Below are positions 56,149 to 64,000 of a DNA stretch of 64,000 bases, in pieces. Every line of letters begins with the position of its first letter. Position 1 is the stretch's first letter. The notes beneath the pieces are model-generated. The model searched no databases, was not told the origin of the DNA, and was given only the letters and a program-made list of their open reading frames with translations. Source of the DNA: Pseudomonadota bacterium (lineage in GTDB: Bacteria > Myxococcota_A > Polyangia > Polyangiales > Polyangiaceae); assembly GCA_023423895.1 (NCBI GenBank), contig JAFAER010000227.1, positions 1 through 64,000 on the forward strand. The letters are read 5' to 3'. A program made the position numbers and the translations under genes.

Positions 56149-57558
56149 CTAGGGAAGCGGAAACGGTACCTGCGTCGCCGAGGGATGAGGATCGTCGTCG
56201 ACCGTTCCGAGGCCGACCTCTCCGTGGAGGTTTCCGCCCCAACACTTCACGGTACCGTCGACGAGCAGCGCGCAGACGGCCTGCTCTGCGACGGCGACCT
56301 GGACCGCGCGGCCGTTCAACGTGATCGCGGTCGTGAACGCGCTGGCGAACGGACCGACCTGGCCGGTGCCGAGCTGGCCGAGCTCGTTCTCGCCCGTGCA
56401 CGCGATGTTGCCGTCCGTGAGCCGCACACACGTCGTCTCGCCACCGGCGGCGATCTGCTGAGCGTAAGCCGTCGTCGTGAGGCGAGCGATCGTCGGACGA
56501 GGGAGCACGGGGTCCGGCAGACCGCTGCCGAGCGCGCCGCGCTCGCTCTTGCCCCAGCAGTACACGTCACCGTTGGTGACCGCACACGCGTGCTGGTTCG
56601 GGACTCCGGGATCGCCAGGAAGACCATTCGGCGGAGGGAGCACCCCGGGCGTCTGCCCCGAGACCGCGAAGCTCGTCACGGGCCCGAGAGCGTGCACCGG
56701 CGCGGGCACGGCGTTCGGAGTGATCGAGGACACGCGACCGGAGAGGACGCCAGCCGAGCCCGCGACGGCGCCCCAGCTCAGGAGCCCGCCGTGCTCGTCG
56801 ATCGCGAAGGCCGTGTCGAAGCCCGCCGCCGTGCGCCGGACGACGGCCCCGAGCTGCGCCGGCTCGGGCGGAAGGCCCGTGCCTGCGGGCTCGCCTCGGG
56901 CGAGCTGTGCGCTGTCGTCATTTCCCCAGCAGATCGCGCCGCCGGCGGCCGTCGTTGCACAGACGCTTCGCTCGCCGACGTCGACGCGTGCGACGGCGTC
57001 GATCGCGACACGCTCCGGGATCGGATGGGGATCTTCATCGGTCGGCGGATCGAGCGCGCGACCGAGCTGCCCGTGCTCGTTGCCGCCCCAGCAGCGGACG
57101 CTCTGGTCATCGAGCCGGGCGCACGTCGTCGTGCCGGCAGCGCTGATCTGCGTGACCCCGGTGAGGCCGGTGACGGTCGCGCCGGCGTCGGCGTCGCCTC
57201 CGGCTGGGTCGAGCCCACGCTGTCCGCGCGCGTCGTCACCCCAGCAACGCACCGTGCCGTCGCTGATGCGCGCGCAGAAGTGCCGAGCGCCCGCGACGAT
57301 CTGGGTCACACACGGCGCGGTAGCGCAGACGACGGGCTCGTCCTTCGGATCGAAGGCTCCGCGTGCGTCTTCTGCGGTCGCGTCGGGGGTCGCCCCGGCG
57401 TCGGGCGTGCCTGGCGAAGCGTCGTCGTCGAAGTGCTGGCGCGGCGTAGCGTCGTCGTCGGTACACGCAGAGAGCGCTCCGAGCGGAGCGAGCGCGAATG
57501 CCGCGAACCAAGCGACCGAGCGCAGTGGCGAGCGTCGTACGTCGGAGATCACCTTCAC
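56149..57558 (-). CDS. RCC1-repeat propeller lipoprotein
   Basis: A 469-residue exported protein. The lipobox is LSAC (Cys near residue 29), followed by an Asp/Ala/Thr-rich linker and seven RCC1-type repeats of the form C..-[SDG]-x2-CWG-xNxHGQLG, for example CARLDDQSVRCWGGNEHGQL and CALLVDGTVKCWGGNLHGEV. Most repeats carry two cysteines, so each blade may be pinned by a disulfide, as fits an extracellular propeller. The repeat at about residue 240 (GGLLSWGAVAG) lacks them. It starts with GTG 57558, overlapping the next gene's stop by 4 bases. Confidence 0.9.
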   Translation of the reverse strand: MKVISDVRRSPLRSVAWFAAFALAPLGALSACTDDDATPRQHFDDDASPGTPDAGATPDATAEDARGAFDPKDEPVVCATAPCVTQIVAGARHFCARISDGTVRCWGDDARGQRGLDPAGGDADAGATVTGLTGVTQISAAGTTTCARLDDQSVRCWGGNEHGQLGRALDPPTDEDPHPIPERVAIDAVARVDVGERSVCATTAAGGAICWGNDDSAQLARGEPAGTGLPPEPAQLGAVVRRTAAGFDTAFAIDEHGGLLSWGAVAGSAGVLSGRVSSITPNAVPAPVHALGPVTSFAVSGQTPGVLPPPNGLPGDPGVPNQHACAVTNGDVYCWGKSERGALGSGLPDPVLPRPTIARLTTTAYAQQIAAGGETTCVRLTDGNIACTGENELGQLGTGQVGPFASAFTTAITLNGRAVQVAVAEQAVCALLVDGTVKCWGGNLHGEVGLGTVDDDPHPSATQVPFPLP

Positions 57559-58754
57559 GGCTCCTTCTTCGGCATGCGGTGGATCGCGGTGTCGCGACCG
57601 ACGACCCAGAAGTCGTCCGCGGCAGTGCCCCAGATCCCGTAGAGCGGCTCGATGACGGGGAGATCGGAGACCATCAACGCAGCAGGCGTCCACGGGCCAC
57701 CGCCTGCGCCGCGACCGCGGAGACGTCCGTAGTCCCCAGCGATCCACGTGTCTTTTCCGGGGAGGCTCCAGACCTGATGCAGCGGCTGGTCATCGGTGTC
57801 GGCGCGGACGTCGAACGACCACGTGAGCGCGCCGCCCGCGCCGACCGACGCGTACCAGTACGTGCCCGTCGAACCGGATGTCTTCCCGATGACGAGCACC
57901 CGGCCATCCGCCATCACGCCGCCGGCGTAGACGAAGCTCGGAACTCCCGGATCCATTCCGTTCGGCGGCGAAGCGTCGATGGTCACGGGCGCGAAGTCGT
58001 CACTGCCGGGCGCGCGCACGAACACGCTCGCGATCTGCGACACCTCGTATCCTTCATCGCCTGCGATCCAGGTTCCGACAGCGGCCGAGCCCCATACCCG
58101 CTTGCACGCGAACGGCTCGTCGGAGACGGGGTCGAGCTGCCAGGTGGCGCCGGCGCCGCCGCGAAGCGTGAGCACGCGGCTGTGAGGCATGAAATCGACG
58201 TCACTCATGTGCCCGCCGACGGCGACCACGTCGTCGGCGCCGGCGCCCCAGATCGACGTGATCGGGATCGTCGGATCGCCCGGAGCGTCGACCGGCTCGA
58301 ACACGAGCGACTCCGCGCTCGGCCCCGTGCCGTGGTGGAGGCCTCGCTCGCCCCCGACCCAGATGTCCGTCGGTCCGCTTCCCCAGATCGCGTAGAGCGC
58401 TCCGAGCTTCTGGCTGTGAACGTTCCACTTCTGGCCGTCCCAGCGCAGCACGTCTCCTTCTTCGCTCACGGCCCAGACGGTCGTGCCGGCGCCCCAGACG
58501 GCTCGCAATGTCTCCTTCGGCGGAACGTCCACATGGCAGAAGTTCTGATCGGAGCACGTCCGGGCGCCTGCGTCTGCGGGGGGATCGTCACCGGCGTCCG
58601 GAGGTGTCGACGCCTCGGGCGTTCCCCCGTCCTCGGCGATCGGCCGCGAAGGCTCTTCGGACTCGGCGCAGGCCGCGACGACGGCGAACGCGCTCGCGGC
58701 GAACATCCCCAGCAGCACGCCTCTTCCGTGCGGGAGCAGCATCAACAGTCTCAC
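57555..58754 (-). CDS. VWGSGPNDVW-repeat propeller lipoprotein (A)
   Basis: A 399-residue exported protein with lipobox VVAAC (Cys near residue 29) and an Asp/Ala/Pro linker. Repeats of the [AIRSG]-[VI]-WG-x5-[DT]-x-W-[IV]-xG type occur at least six times, for example AIWGSGPTDIWVGG, RVWGSAAVGTWIAG and GIWGTAADDFWVVG, a beta-propeller pattern abundant in myxobacteria. The ligand is unknown. It starts with GTG 58754 inside a 4-base overlap with the next gene and ends in one with the RCC1 gene. Confidence 0.9.
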   Translation of the reverse strand: MRLLMLLPHGRGVLLGMFAASAFAVVAACAESEEPSRPIAEDGGTPEASTPPDAGDDPPADAGARTCSDQNFCHVDVPPKETLRAVWGAGTTVWAVSEEGDVLRWDGQKWNVHSQKLGALYAIWGSGPTDIWVGGERGLHHGTGPSAESLVFEPVDAPGDPTIPITSIWGAGADDVVAVGGHMSDVDFMPHSRVLTLRGGAGATWQLDPVSDEPFACKRVWGSAAVGTWIAGDEGYEVSQIASVFVRAPGSDDFAPVTIDASPPNGMDPGVPSFVYAGGVMADGRVLVIGKTSGSTGTYWYASVGAGGALTWSFDVRADTDDQPLHQVWSLPGKDTWIAGDYGRLRGRGAGGGPWTPAALMVSDLPVIEPLYGIWGTAADDFWVVGRDTAIHRMPKKEP

Positions 58755-59974
58755 TGGCCCGCCTTCTTTCCGGTGAAATGGAGCGTGTAGCCTTCACCCA
58801 CGACCCAGACGTCGTTCGGACCGCTGCCCCACACGCCCAGGAGATTGGGCTTCTTGCCGAGCGGGAACGCGACCGTCGGCTCCGACCACGTCGTGCCGTC
58901 GAAGTGCAGGATCGTGCCCGCGTCGCCGACCATCCAGACGTCGTTCGGACCGCTGCCCCAGACCCGATGAAGCGACTCGTGCGTCGGGACGTCCCCGACG
59001 ATGGCCCATTTCGTCGCGCCGGGGGTGAAACGGCGGACCGTTCCACTACTCCCCACGGCCCACACGTCGCCGGCCGAGGATCCCCAGAGCGACTCGAGCA
59101 TCATCGAGGACTGGCTGTCGACCGCCTGCCAGACGAGCGGCTCTCCGGCCGCCGGCGCGGTCCCGTGCAGGAGCGTCCCCCGGGCCCACGGCTCGAACGC
59201 AGGCGAGTTGTCGAGAGAGATCCAGACATCCTCCGGCGAGGATCCCCAGATCGATCGGATCGTCGCCTCGGGGTATTTGCCGTCGAAGCCCTCGAGCACG
59301 TCCCAGGCGTCGTTCGAACGCCGCAGATGATTGCCGACGATGACGTTGCCGAACTCGTCGATGGCTTTCACGAAGCGCTCGCCGCCGACACGGAGGTCGG
59401 CCGCGGTCGTGCCCCACAGCGCGAAGATCCTTCCCGGGATGAGCCGCTCGCGCGTGAACGGCGCCGCGTCGGTCCACGCCGGCTGACTCGGGGACGGGCC
59501 CGGACCGTGGAAGAGCGTCGCGGTCGAGCCGCCGATCCAGACGTCATTCGGACCGGAGCCCCATACCGCGAGAAGCGTCTCGGTCGCCTCCGAAGGGATG
59601 GTCGCCCATCCGGCGCCATCGTAGCGCAGGATGCTGCCCCCCGAGCCGACGGCCCAGACGTCGTTCGCCCCGGAGCCCCACACCGCAGTGAGGACGTAGC
59701 GGCGATCGAGACCATTCTGTATCGGGCAGAAGTCGGCCTCTTCGCACGTCAGGACGTTCGAGACACACGACCGGTCGCCGGGGACACAGGGCTGCCCAGC
59801 GTCGGCATCGGCGTCGGCCGCGCCCGAATCGGTGGTGTCGATGACGGCGGAGGCGTCCTCCCGGGGATCGGCTTCGTCCGTGCTCGCGCAGCTTGCGACC
59901 GCGAAGGTCTGCAGAGCGAGGAGCGGCGTCGCGACCGCCACCGCGATCGTCGGGATGCGCTTCGGCCAGCTCAT
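58751..59974 (-). CDS. VWGSGPNDVW-repeat propeller lipoprotein (B)
   Basis: A 407-residue exported protein with a lipobox-like VASC near residue 29 and a DADADAG-type linker. Seven repeats are visible: AVWGSGANDVWAVG, AVWGSGPNDVWIGG, ALWGTTAADLRVGG, SIWGSSPEDVWISL, SLWGSSAGDVWAVG, RVWGSGPNDVWMVG and GVWGSGPNDVWVVG, as expected of a seven-bladed propeller. It is the closest relative of gene A next to it, and both end close to a repeat. ATG 59974 overlaps the Cys-knot gene's stop by 4 bases. Confidence 0.92.
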   Translation of the reverse strand: MSWPKRIPTIAVAVATPLLALQTFAVASCASTDEADPREDASAVIDTTDSGAADADADAGQPCVPGDRSCVSNVLTCEEADFCPIQNGLDRRYVLTAVWGSGANDVWAVGSGGSILRYDGAGWATIPSEATETLLAVWGSGPNDVWIGGSTATLFHGPGPSPSQPAWTDAAPFTRERLIPGRIFALWGTTAADLRVGGERFVKAIDEFGNVIVGNHLRRSNDAWDVLEGFDGKYPEATIRSIWGSSPEDVWISLDNSPAFEPWARGTLLHGTAPAAGEPLVWQAVDSQSSMMLESLWGSSAGDVWAVGSSGTVRRFTPGATKWAIVGDVPTHESLHRVWGSGPNDVWMVGDAGTILHFDGTTWSEPTVAFPLGKKPNLLGVWGSGPNDVWVVGEGYTLHFTGKKAGQ

Positions 59975-61173
59975 CGCGTCTCCTCGTCGTCGCACGGCCT
60001 CATCAGGCACTTCCCCTCGACGCACGGCTGTCCGAGCGAGAGGTCGCAGGACGCGCCGCACGCGCCGCAATGCTGCGGATGCGAGCGGAGGTCCACCTCG
60101 CAGCCGTCGGTTGGATCTCCGTTGCAGTCGCCGAAGCCTTCGGCGCAGACCACCTCGCAGACGCCTTTCTTGCACGCACGCGTCCGATGCGCACCTGCGC
60201 TGGGACACGACAGCATGCAGCCGCCGCAGTGGTTCGGATCGTTCGCCGTGTCGGCACAGAAGCCCTCACACGCGGTGAGGCCTTGCTTCTCGCAGGCAGG
60301 GACGCACTGGAGGCCGAACTCGGTCCGGCTGCATTCCTCGTCGGGCTTGCACGCGTTACCGCACGCACCGCAGTTGTTCACGTCGGTGAGCGACGTCTCG
60401 CATCCGTTCGAGTTGCATTCGAGGCCGAGATCGTCGTTGCAGTCGGCGTAATCGGGGAAGCACTTCAGCTTCTCGCAGTCGCCGCCCTTGCACCCGTAGT
60501 AGGTGTTGTCCGGCATCGGATCGCAGCCGTCCGTCTTCTCAGGGCAGGCGTCGTTGCACTCTCCGCAGTGCAGGTCGTCCGTGTCGGTATCGGTGCATAG
60601 CCCGGCGCAGAACTCGAGCTCACCGGGGCACCCGCACTGACCGTCGATGCAGGGCTTGCCTCCGGCGCAAGCCTTGCCGCACTCGCCGCAGTTGTTGGGA
60701 TCGGAGAGGAGATCGACCTCACATCCGTCGTCGAGGGCCCCGTTGCAGTCCCGGAAGTCCGTCGGGACATAGTCGAATATCGCCGGGACGAACCGGGGGG
60801 GGCTGATGCACTCGAGCAGGCACGCGCCGTCCACACAGCGCGACGCCATGCGGTTCGGCTCCATCGTGATGCAAGCGTGACCGCACTCGCCGCAATGGTT
60901 CTGATCGCGGCGCAGGTCGACCGAGCACTTGTACGTGGGCCCGAAGTCGGAGGGGCAGGTCGTCAGGCCCTCCGGGCATTCGGTCGCGACGCACATGAGG
61001 ACGGTGCTCGCATCCGGGTCCTCGGCGGAGGCGTCCGGCGACCCGAGCGACGGGCCCGGGACGTCCCCCAGGTACGCGTCCGTCTCCGCACAGCTCCACA
61101 GCGCGATGCCGACGCAGACCACGCCGAGGACGCGCCTTCTCTTCCGCTCTTGTGTCGTCGGTTCCCAGAACAT
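59971..61173 (-). CDS. Cys-knot repeat lipoprotein
   Basis: A 400-residue exported protein with lipobox LWSC (Cys near residue 28). The mature part has six repeats of the type NNCGECGxxC, for example NHCGECGHAC, NNCGECGKAC, NNCGACGNAC and QHCGACGASC, each followed by a GCEVDL-like or CNGDPTDGC turn. This repeat family is typical of myxobacterial secreted proteins. It would form a chain of small disulfide-bonded modules, a rod or adhesin (inference). ATG 61173 is chosen; a TTG at 61230 would overlap the anti-sigma stop by 4 bases but adds no signal. Confidence 0.88.
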   Translation of the reverse strand: MFWEPTTQERKRRRVLGVVCVGIALWSCAETDAYLGDVPGPSLGSPDASAEDPDASTVLMCVATECPEGLTTCPSDFGPTYKCSVDLRRDQNHCGECGHACITMEPNRMASRCVDGACLLECISPPRFVPAIFDYVPTDFRDCNGALDDGCEVDLLSDPNNCGECGKACAGGKPCIDGQCGCPGELEFCAGLCTDTDTDDLHCGECNDACPEKTDGCDPMPDNTYYGCKGGDCEKLKCFPDYADCNDDLGLECNSNGCETSLTDVNNCGACGNACKPDEECSRTEFGLQCVPACEKQGLTACEGFCADTANDPNHCGGCMLSCPSAGAHRTRACKKGVCEVVCAEGFGDCNGDPTDGCEVDLRSHPQHCGACGASCDLSLGQPCVEGKCLMRPCDDEETR

Positions 61174-61226
61174 GGAGATGGTCCTCACGCCCGCCCGAAG
61201 GCCAGGCCGACGGGCCTCGTGCTCAG

Positions 61227-62069
61227 TCAACGAGGCGATGCTTGATCCTGACGGTCGTTCGCGGCGTCGGCGGCGAGGGCCGCCTCGATACGCCGCGCGT
61301 GAACGCTGTTCGGATACCGTGCGCGCAGCTCGTCGCCGAGCGCTCGGGCCTTTGCGCGGTCGCCTCTCGCGAGGAGGAGACGGATGCGCAAGAAACCTGC
61401 TTCCGGCTTGAGCGTACCCGACGGGAACTCGGAGTCGTAGCTGTCGAGCGCCCGCTGCGCATCCGCGTGCGCTGCCGAGCGAAGGCTTCGCTTCACCGAG
61501 TCGAGCAGCTCGACCTCACGCTGGAGCGAAACGCCCGCTGTTGCCGGAGCGGCCGCGACCGCACGAGACGATCGCTCGGAGAGAGCGGCCGGCACTGGCG
61601 GCGCCGCGGTCACGCTCACACGAGACAGCGCACGCGCGGACGCCTGCGGAAGGGCGGCCGGAGTCACGACGCGCTCGTCGCTCGATGGCTTGGCGTCCGT
61701 CGAGACCACGGACGTCACGGGTGTAACGGACACCGTGGCCGGTTCGACCCGGGGCTCCGCAGTCGGAGCGGCGGCCTGCGTTGCGAGCTGGCCGTCTTGA
61801 CCGTCCTGCGCGCGCTGCTGGCTGCTCGTGCTCGACACGAACGCAGTGCCCGCTCCGATGGCGACGATGACGGCCAAGAACTGCGGACGCACGAGCCGCG
61901 AGAGCAGCGACGGACGAGCGCTGCCTGCCAGGGCCGTCGCAGGGAGCATTGACGCCGCGACAAGCACGCGACGCTCGTAGTCGCTCGAAGGCCGGTCTTC
62001 GCGACCTGCACGCAGCAGCGCTTGGTCGAAGGCAGAGCCCTCCTCGATGAGGCGCTTCGGTCCGCTCAT
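61227..62069 (-). CDS. Putative anti-sigma factor, cysteine-free
   Basis: A 280-residue membrane protein. About 60 N-terminal cytosolic residues (SGPKRLIEEGSAFDQALLRA) precede one membrane helix (FLAVIVAIGAGTAFVSS, about 64-80), then a Pro/Ala/Thr/Ser-rich periplasmic linker and a helical TPR-like end (EVELLDSVKRSLRSAAHADA, GFLRIRLLLARGDRAKARAL). There is no zinc-binding HxxxCxxC, so it is not a ZAS anti-sigma. The role is inferred from the 4-base overlap with the ECF sigma gene and from topology. The periplasmic end may sense the surface proteins encoded downstream. Confidence 0.75.
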   Translation of the reverse strand: MSGPKRLIEEGSAFDQALLRAGREDRPSSDYERRVLVAASMLPATALAGSARPSLLSRLVRPQFLAVIVAIGAGTAFVSSTSSQQRAQDGQDGQLATQAAAPTAEPRVEPATVSVTPVTSVVSTDAKPSSDERVVTPAALPQASARALSRVSVTAAPPVPAALSERSSRAVAAAPATAGVSLQREVELLDSVKRSLRSAAHADAQRALDSYDSEFPSGTLKPEAGFLRIRLLLARGDRAKARALGDELRARYPNSVHARRIEAALAADAANDRQDQASPR

Positions 62070-62659
62070 GGCTCCCTCGATTGCAGCCGGCGCGTGGCCT
62101 TCTGGAACTGCTCCCGCGCGCGACGCAGGCGCGAGGCGACGGTACCGACAGGGACGTCGAGCACCTCGGCGATCTCGGGCATCGACATCTCTTCGAGCTC
62201 GTAGAGGATGAACGCCGTGCGCATCTCTTCGTTGAGCGTGGCAAGCGCGCGATCGAGCAGCGCAAGCGCTTCGCGTCGTTCCAGGATCTCGTCGGACGAT
62301 GGCGCGAGCGCCTCGCAGGTGTCGAGATCGACGTCCACCGCGCGGCTCGTGAACGACTTCGTCGAACGACGCCGCCGCGAGGCCACCCGGACAGCAATCC
62401 CGAAGACGAAGCGTTTCTCCTGTCCCGGGACGATCGCGTCCATCTTCCTCACCGCCGTGAGGAGGACCTCCTGCCCCGCGTCTTCGGCGTCGGCCAGCGA
62501 GAGACCGAGGCGACGGAGGAAGCCCCACACGGGTGTGAGATGCGCGCGAATCAGCGCGGCTTTGCGCTGTTCGAGCTCCGCTGCCGCGGCCGCGCTCGCG
62601 TCGGAGCGGATCGCCGCGGCGGGCGGCCCCTCCCCGAGCACGGTGGGTGACGATGCCAT
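62066..62659 (-). CDS. ECF sigma factor
   Basis: A 197-residue sigma70-family protein. Region 2 is around DAEDAGQEVLLTAVRKMD and FVFGIAVRVASRRRR; region 4 is LDRALATLNEEMRTAFILYE and MPEIAEVLDVPVGTVASRLR, a helix-turn-helix for the -35. Region 3 is missing, as in all ECF factors. ATG 62659 is used; the frame extends to 62734 with atypical residues. Its stop overlaps the anti-sigma start by 4 bases, and it lies at the head of the surface-protein run, so it probably autoregulates it. Confidence 0.93.
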   Translation of the reverse strand: MASSPTVLGEGPPAAAIRSDASAAAAAELEQRKAALIRAHLTPVWGFLRRLGLSLADAEDAGQEVLLTAVRKMDAIVPGQEKRFVFGIAVRVASRRRRSTKSFTSRAVDVDLDTCEALAPSSDEILERREALALLDRALATLNEEMRTAFILYELEEMSMPEIAEVLDVPVGTVASRLRRAREQFQKATRRLQSREP

Positions 62660-62714
62660 CACCCAAGCCCTAATCCCAGGCACCGGCCGAACCGATCCAA
62701 ATTTCTTCCGGCGC

Positions 62715-63797
62715 TCAGCGAAAACGGTACGCAACGGCCGCGCTGAGGACGCCGGCGACGTCCGGGGTCCGGAACAAAGTCACGTCAGGCCCCAGGAAAT
62801 ACCGGGTCCGGACGAGGGGGACCACGACCCCGGCCTCGAGCTCGACGGTCAGCCGCTCGGCGACCGGAAAAAGCGCGTGGGCCGTCCCGAGTGGGCTCAG
62901 CCACGGCTTGTCCTGGTCGCGGGCGTTCGGCACACCTGCGCTCGTGCCCCGATGAACGCCCGCTTGCATGCCCGCGCACGGGCCGGCGAAGATCCCGCGA
63001 CCGAGCGCCACATCGACGGGACAGAGTCGGAGACCTCCGGCCACGAGGACATAGGTCTGACTGCCCGCCGCCACCTCGCTGCTCGTCGTCGCGAAGTCGA
63101 GCAAGAGGCGCAGCGAAGGCCGTGCCCACGACATCGGGCGCACGATCGACGCGCCGTCGATCGTGATCTCGCCGAAGGCACGCGCGAGCAGCCCGACCGA
63201 CGGTCCGATGCCGCCGGCCGCGCCCGCCCCGACGCCTGCCGCGAGCGCGAGCGCCGCTCGCTGGGGAGGGTGCGAAGGGTGCGAAGGGTGCGGGGGTGGC
63301 GGTACGACGTCATTCGACCGCGGACGACGACGCCGCGCCGGCTCGGGACTCGGCGGAGGCGCGGGCTCCGACTCTGGCTCGGTCTCCGGCATCGCTCCCG
63401 TGGTCGCATCGGGATCGAGGTAGAGGGCAATGACGAGCGCGAGCGCCTGCGCCACCTCTTTGCACGAGGCGCTCTCGACGGTTCGTTCCTGGCCCACACC
63501 ATCCGGCTCGCGGATTTCGACGCGCCCGACGACCGAGCCGCCGCGCAGTGCCTTGATCCGGACGCCGATCGCAACGGCAGGCTCGCCTGGACGTGCGAGG
63601 CGGGCCCGCTCCGTCCGGGCGCGGATGGCGCCGAAGAACGCGATCGCGTTCGGGCAAACATCCGGAGGGGCATCGTACGCGAGCTGGAACGGCGGCGACA
63701 CGCCTTGGTGGACCGGCTGAGCCCGGGCGAGCCCCGTCACCGACAACGACGACGCGAGCGTGAGCAGAACGGCTCGTGCACGCGTGACTCCAGACAT
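62715..63797 (-). CDS. Secreted protein, probably outer-membrane associated
   Basis: A 360-residue protein. A signal peptide (TRARAVLLTLASSLSVTGLA, cleavage near ARAQ) precedes an N-terminal domain with DVCPNAIAF and SASCKEVAQALALVIALYLD, then a Pro/Glu/Arg-rich linker (PPPPHPSHPSHP region) and a beta-rich C-terminal domain ending AVAYRFR, an aromatic end like outer-membrane barrel proteins. I do not know a named function. It lies 55 bases upstream of the sigma gene on the same strand and may be part of the same transcription unit. Confidence 0.8.
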   Translation of the reverse strand: MSGVTRARAVLLTLASSLSVTGLARAQPVHQGVSPPFQLAYDAPPDVCPNAIAFFGAIRARTERARLARPGEPAVAIGVRIKALRGGSVVGRVEIREPDGVGQERTVESASCKEVAQALALVIALYLDPDATTGAMPETEPESEPAPPPSPEPARRRRPRSNDVVPPPPHPSHPSHPPQRAALALAAGVGAGAAGGIGPSVGLLARAFGEITIDGASIVRPMSWARPSLRLLLDFATTSSEVAAGSQTYVLVAGGLRLCPVDVALGRGIFAGPCAGMQAGVHRGTSAGVPNARDQDKPWLSPLGTAHALFPVAERLTVELEAGVVVPLVRTRYFLGPDVTLFRTPDVAGVLSAAVAYRFR

Positions 63798-63914
63798 CGC
63801 AGCCTGCGAGCCTAACGCACTCTTCCCTCCACCAGTTGTCCTTCGCGGGGTCGGCTCACGCCGAGCGACAGCGTCGGCGGCCGCCCCGCCCGCGCCGGGT
63901 CGGTCGGCGCGGGT

Positions 63915-64000
63915 TCAGTTCACCCGCGGCAGCGGCGCGTCGTTGATCGGGCGGCTGCCCATGCCGCCGGCGTAACCGTAGCTCGCGTCCTGTCCGATCC
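63915..64000 (-). CDS. IgGFc-binding-like protein, C-terminal end (cut by window edge)
   Basis: Only the last 27 or so residues are in the window: DASYGYAGGMGSRPINDAP, then LPRVN and a TGA stop at 63915-63917. This is nearly the same as the end of the IgGFc-binding-like lipoprotein at 54287 (DASYGYPGGTGSRSINDAP then PPEVD), so it is a paralogue encoded on the same strand upstream of the sigma block. The rest of the gene lies beyond the right edge. There are 118 bases between it and the start of the next gene. Confidence 0.85.
   Translation of the reverse strand, partial: IGQDASYGYAGGMGSRPINDAPLPRVN

Overview
The window is high-GC, gene-dense DNA from a Gram-negative bacterium with many secreted lipoproteins. 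Asp/Ala/Gly-rich linkers behind lipoboxes, repeat-built surface proteins (RCC1 and VWGSGPNDVW propellers, Cys-rich knots), many two-component genes and a meso-diaminopimelate-type MurE all point to a myxobacterium, probably of the Polyangiales (inference; there is no rRNA in the window). I found no tRNA, rRNA, CRISPR array, insertion sequence or prophage.

1-21.6 kb holds the division and cell-wall (dcw) cluster on the minus strand. In transcription order it reads mraZ, rsmH, ftsL, ftsI, murE, murF, then a 2.5 kb insertion of three secreted-protein genes, then mraY, murD, ftsW, murG, murC, ftsQ, then an OmpA-like gene and an SGNH-hydrolase gene, then ftsA, a 721-base gap, and ftsZ at the left edge. 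Most junctions overlap by 1 or 4 bases. murB and ddl are absent. A sigma70-type promoter and a 10-base-spaced MraZ-box array lie ahead of mraZ. A sequence of about 62 bases covering the ftsA upstream region and its first codons is repeated inside the ftsA-ftsZ gap. A small two-finger ClpX-type zinc protein is divergent from ftsA.

21.7-30 kb carries a relic of a formylglycine-generating-enzyme (SUMF1) gene, two tandem paralogous lipoproteins of unknown function, a Cys-rich lipoprotein with a (CGAGC)10 repeat upstream, a pair of coupled genes (a 2-oxoglutarate oxygenase and a probable relative) and another lipoprotein.

30-44.4 kb is mostly metabolic and repair genes: uvrB with a palindromic operator upstream, an exported flavin oxidase, a glycogen-debranching-type enzyme with a receiver protein, a secreted glycosidase-like lipoprotein, hutF, rpiB, a YbaL-type antiporter gene reduced to its two ends, a UVDE endonuclease and a DHH phosphoesterase.

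44.4-49.6 kb is a BatA/VWA, DUF58 and TPR operon without a MoxR ATPase. 49.8-54.3 kb is a plus-strand signalling block: receiver, NtrC-type activator, two LuxR-type regulators and a receiver-histidine kinase.

54.3-64 kb is the most unusual region. It is one minus-strand run from an ECF sigma factor and a cysteine-free anti-sigma-like membrane protein into a Cys-knot lipoprotein, two VWGSGPNDVW propellers, an RCC1 propeller and an IgGFc-binding-like lipoprotein. Most junctions overlap by 4 bases. The C-terminal end of a second IgGFc-like gene lies at the right edge. I read this as a sigma-controlled cell-surface module that may be undescribed.
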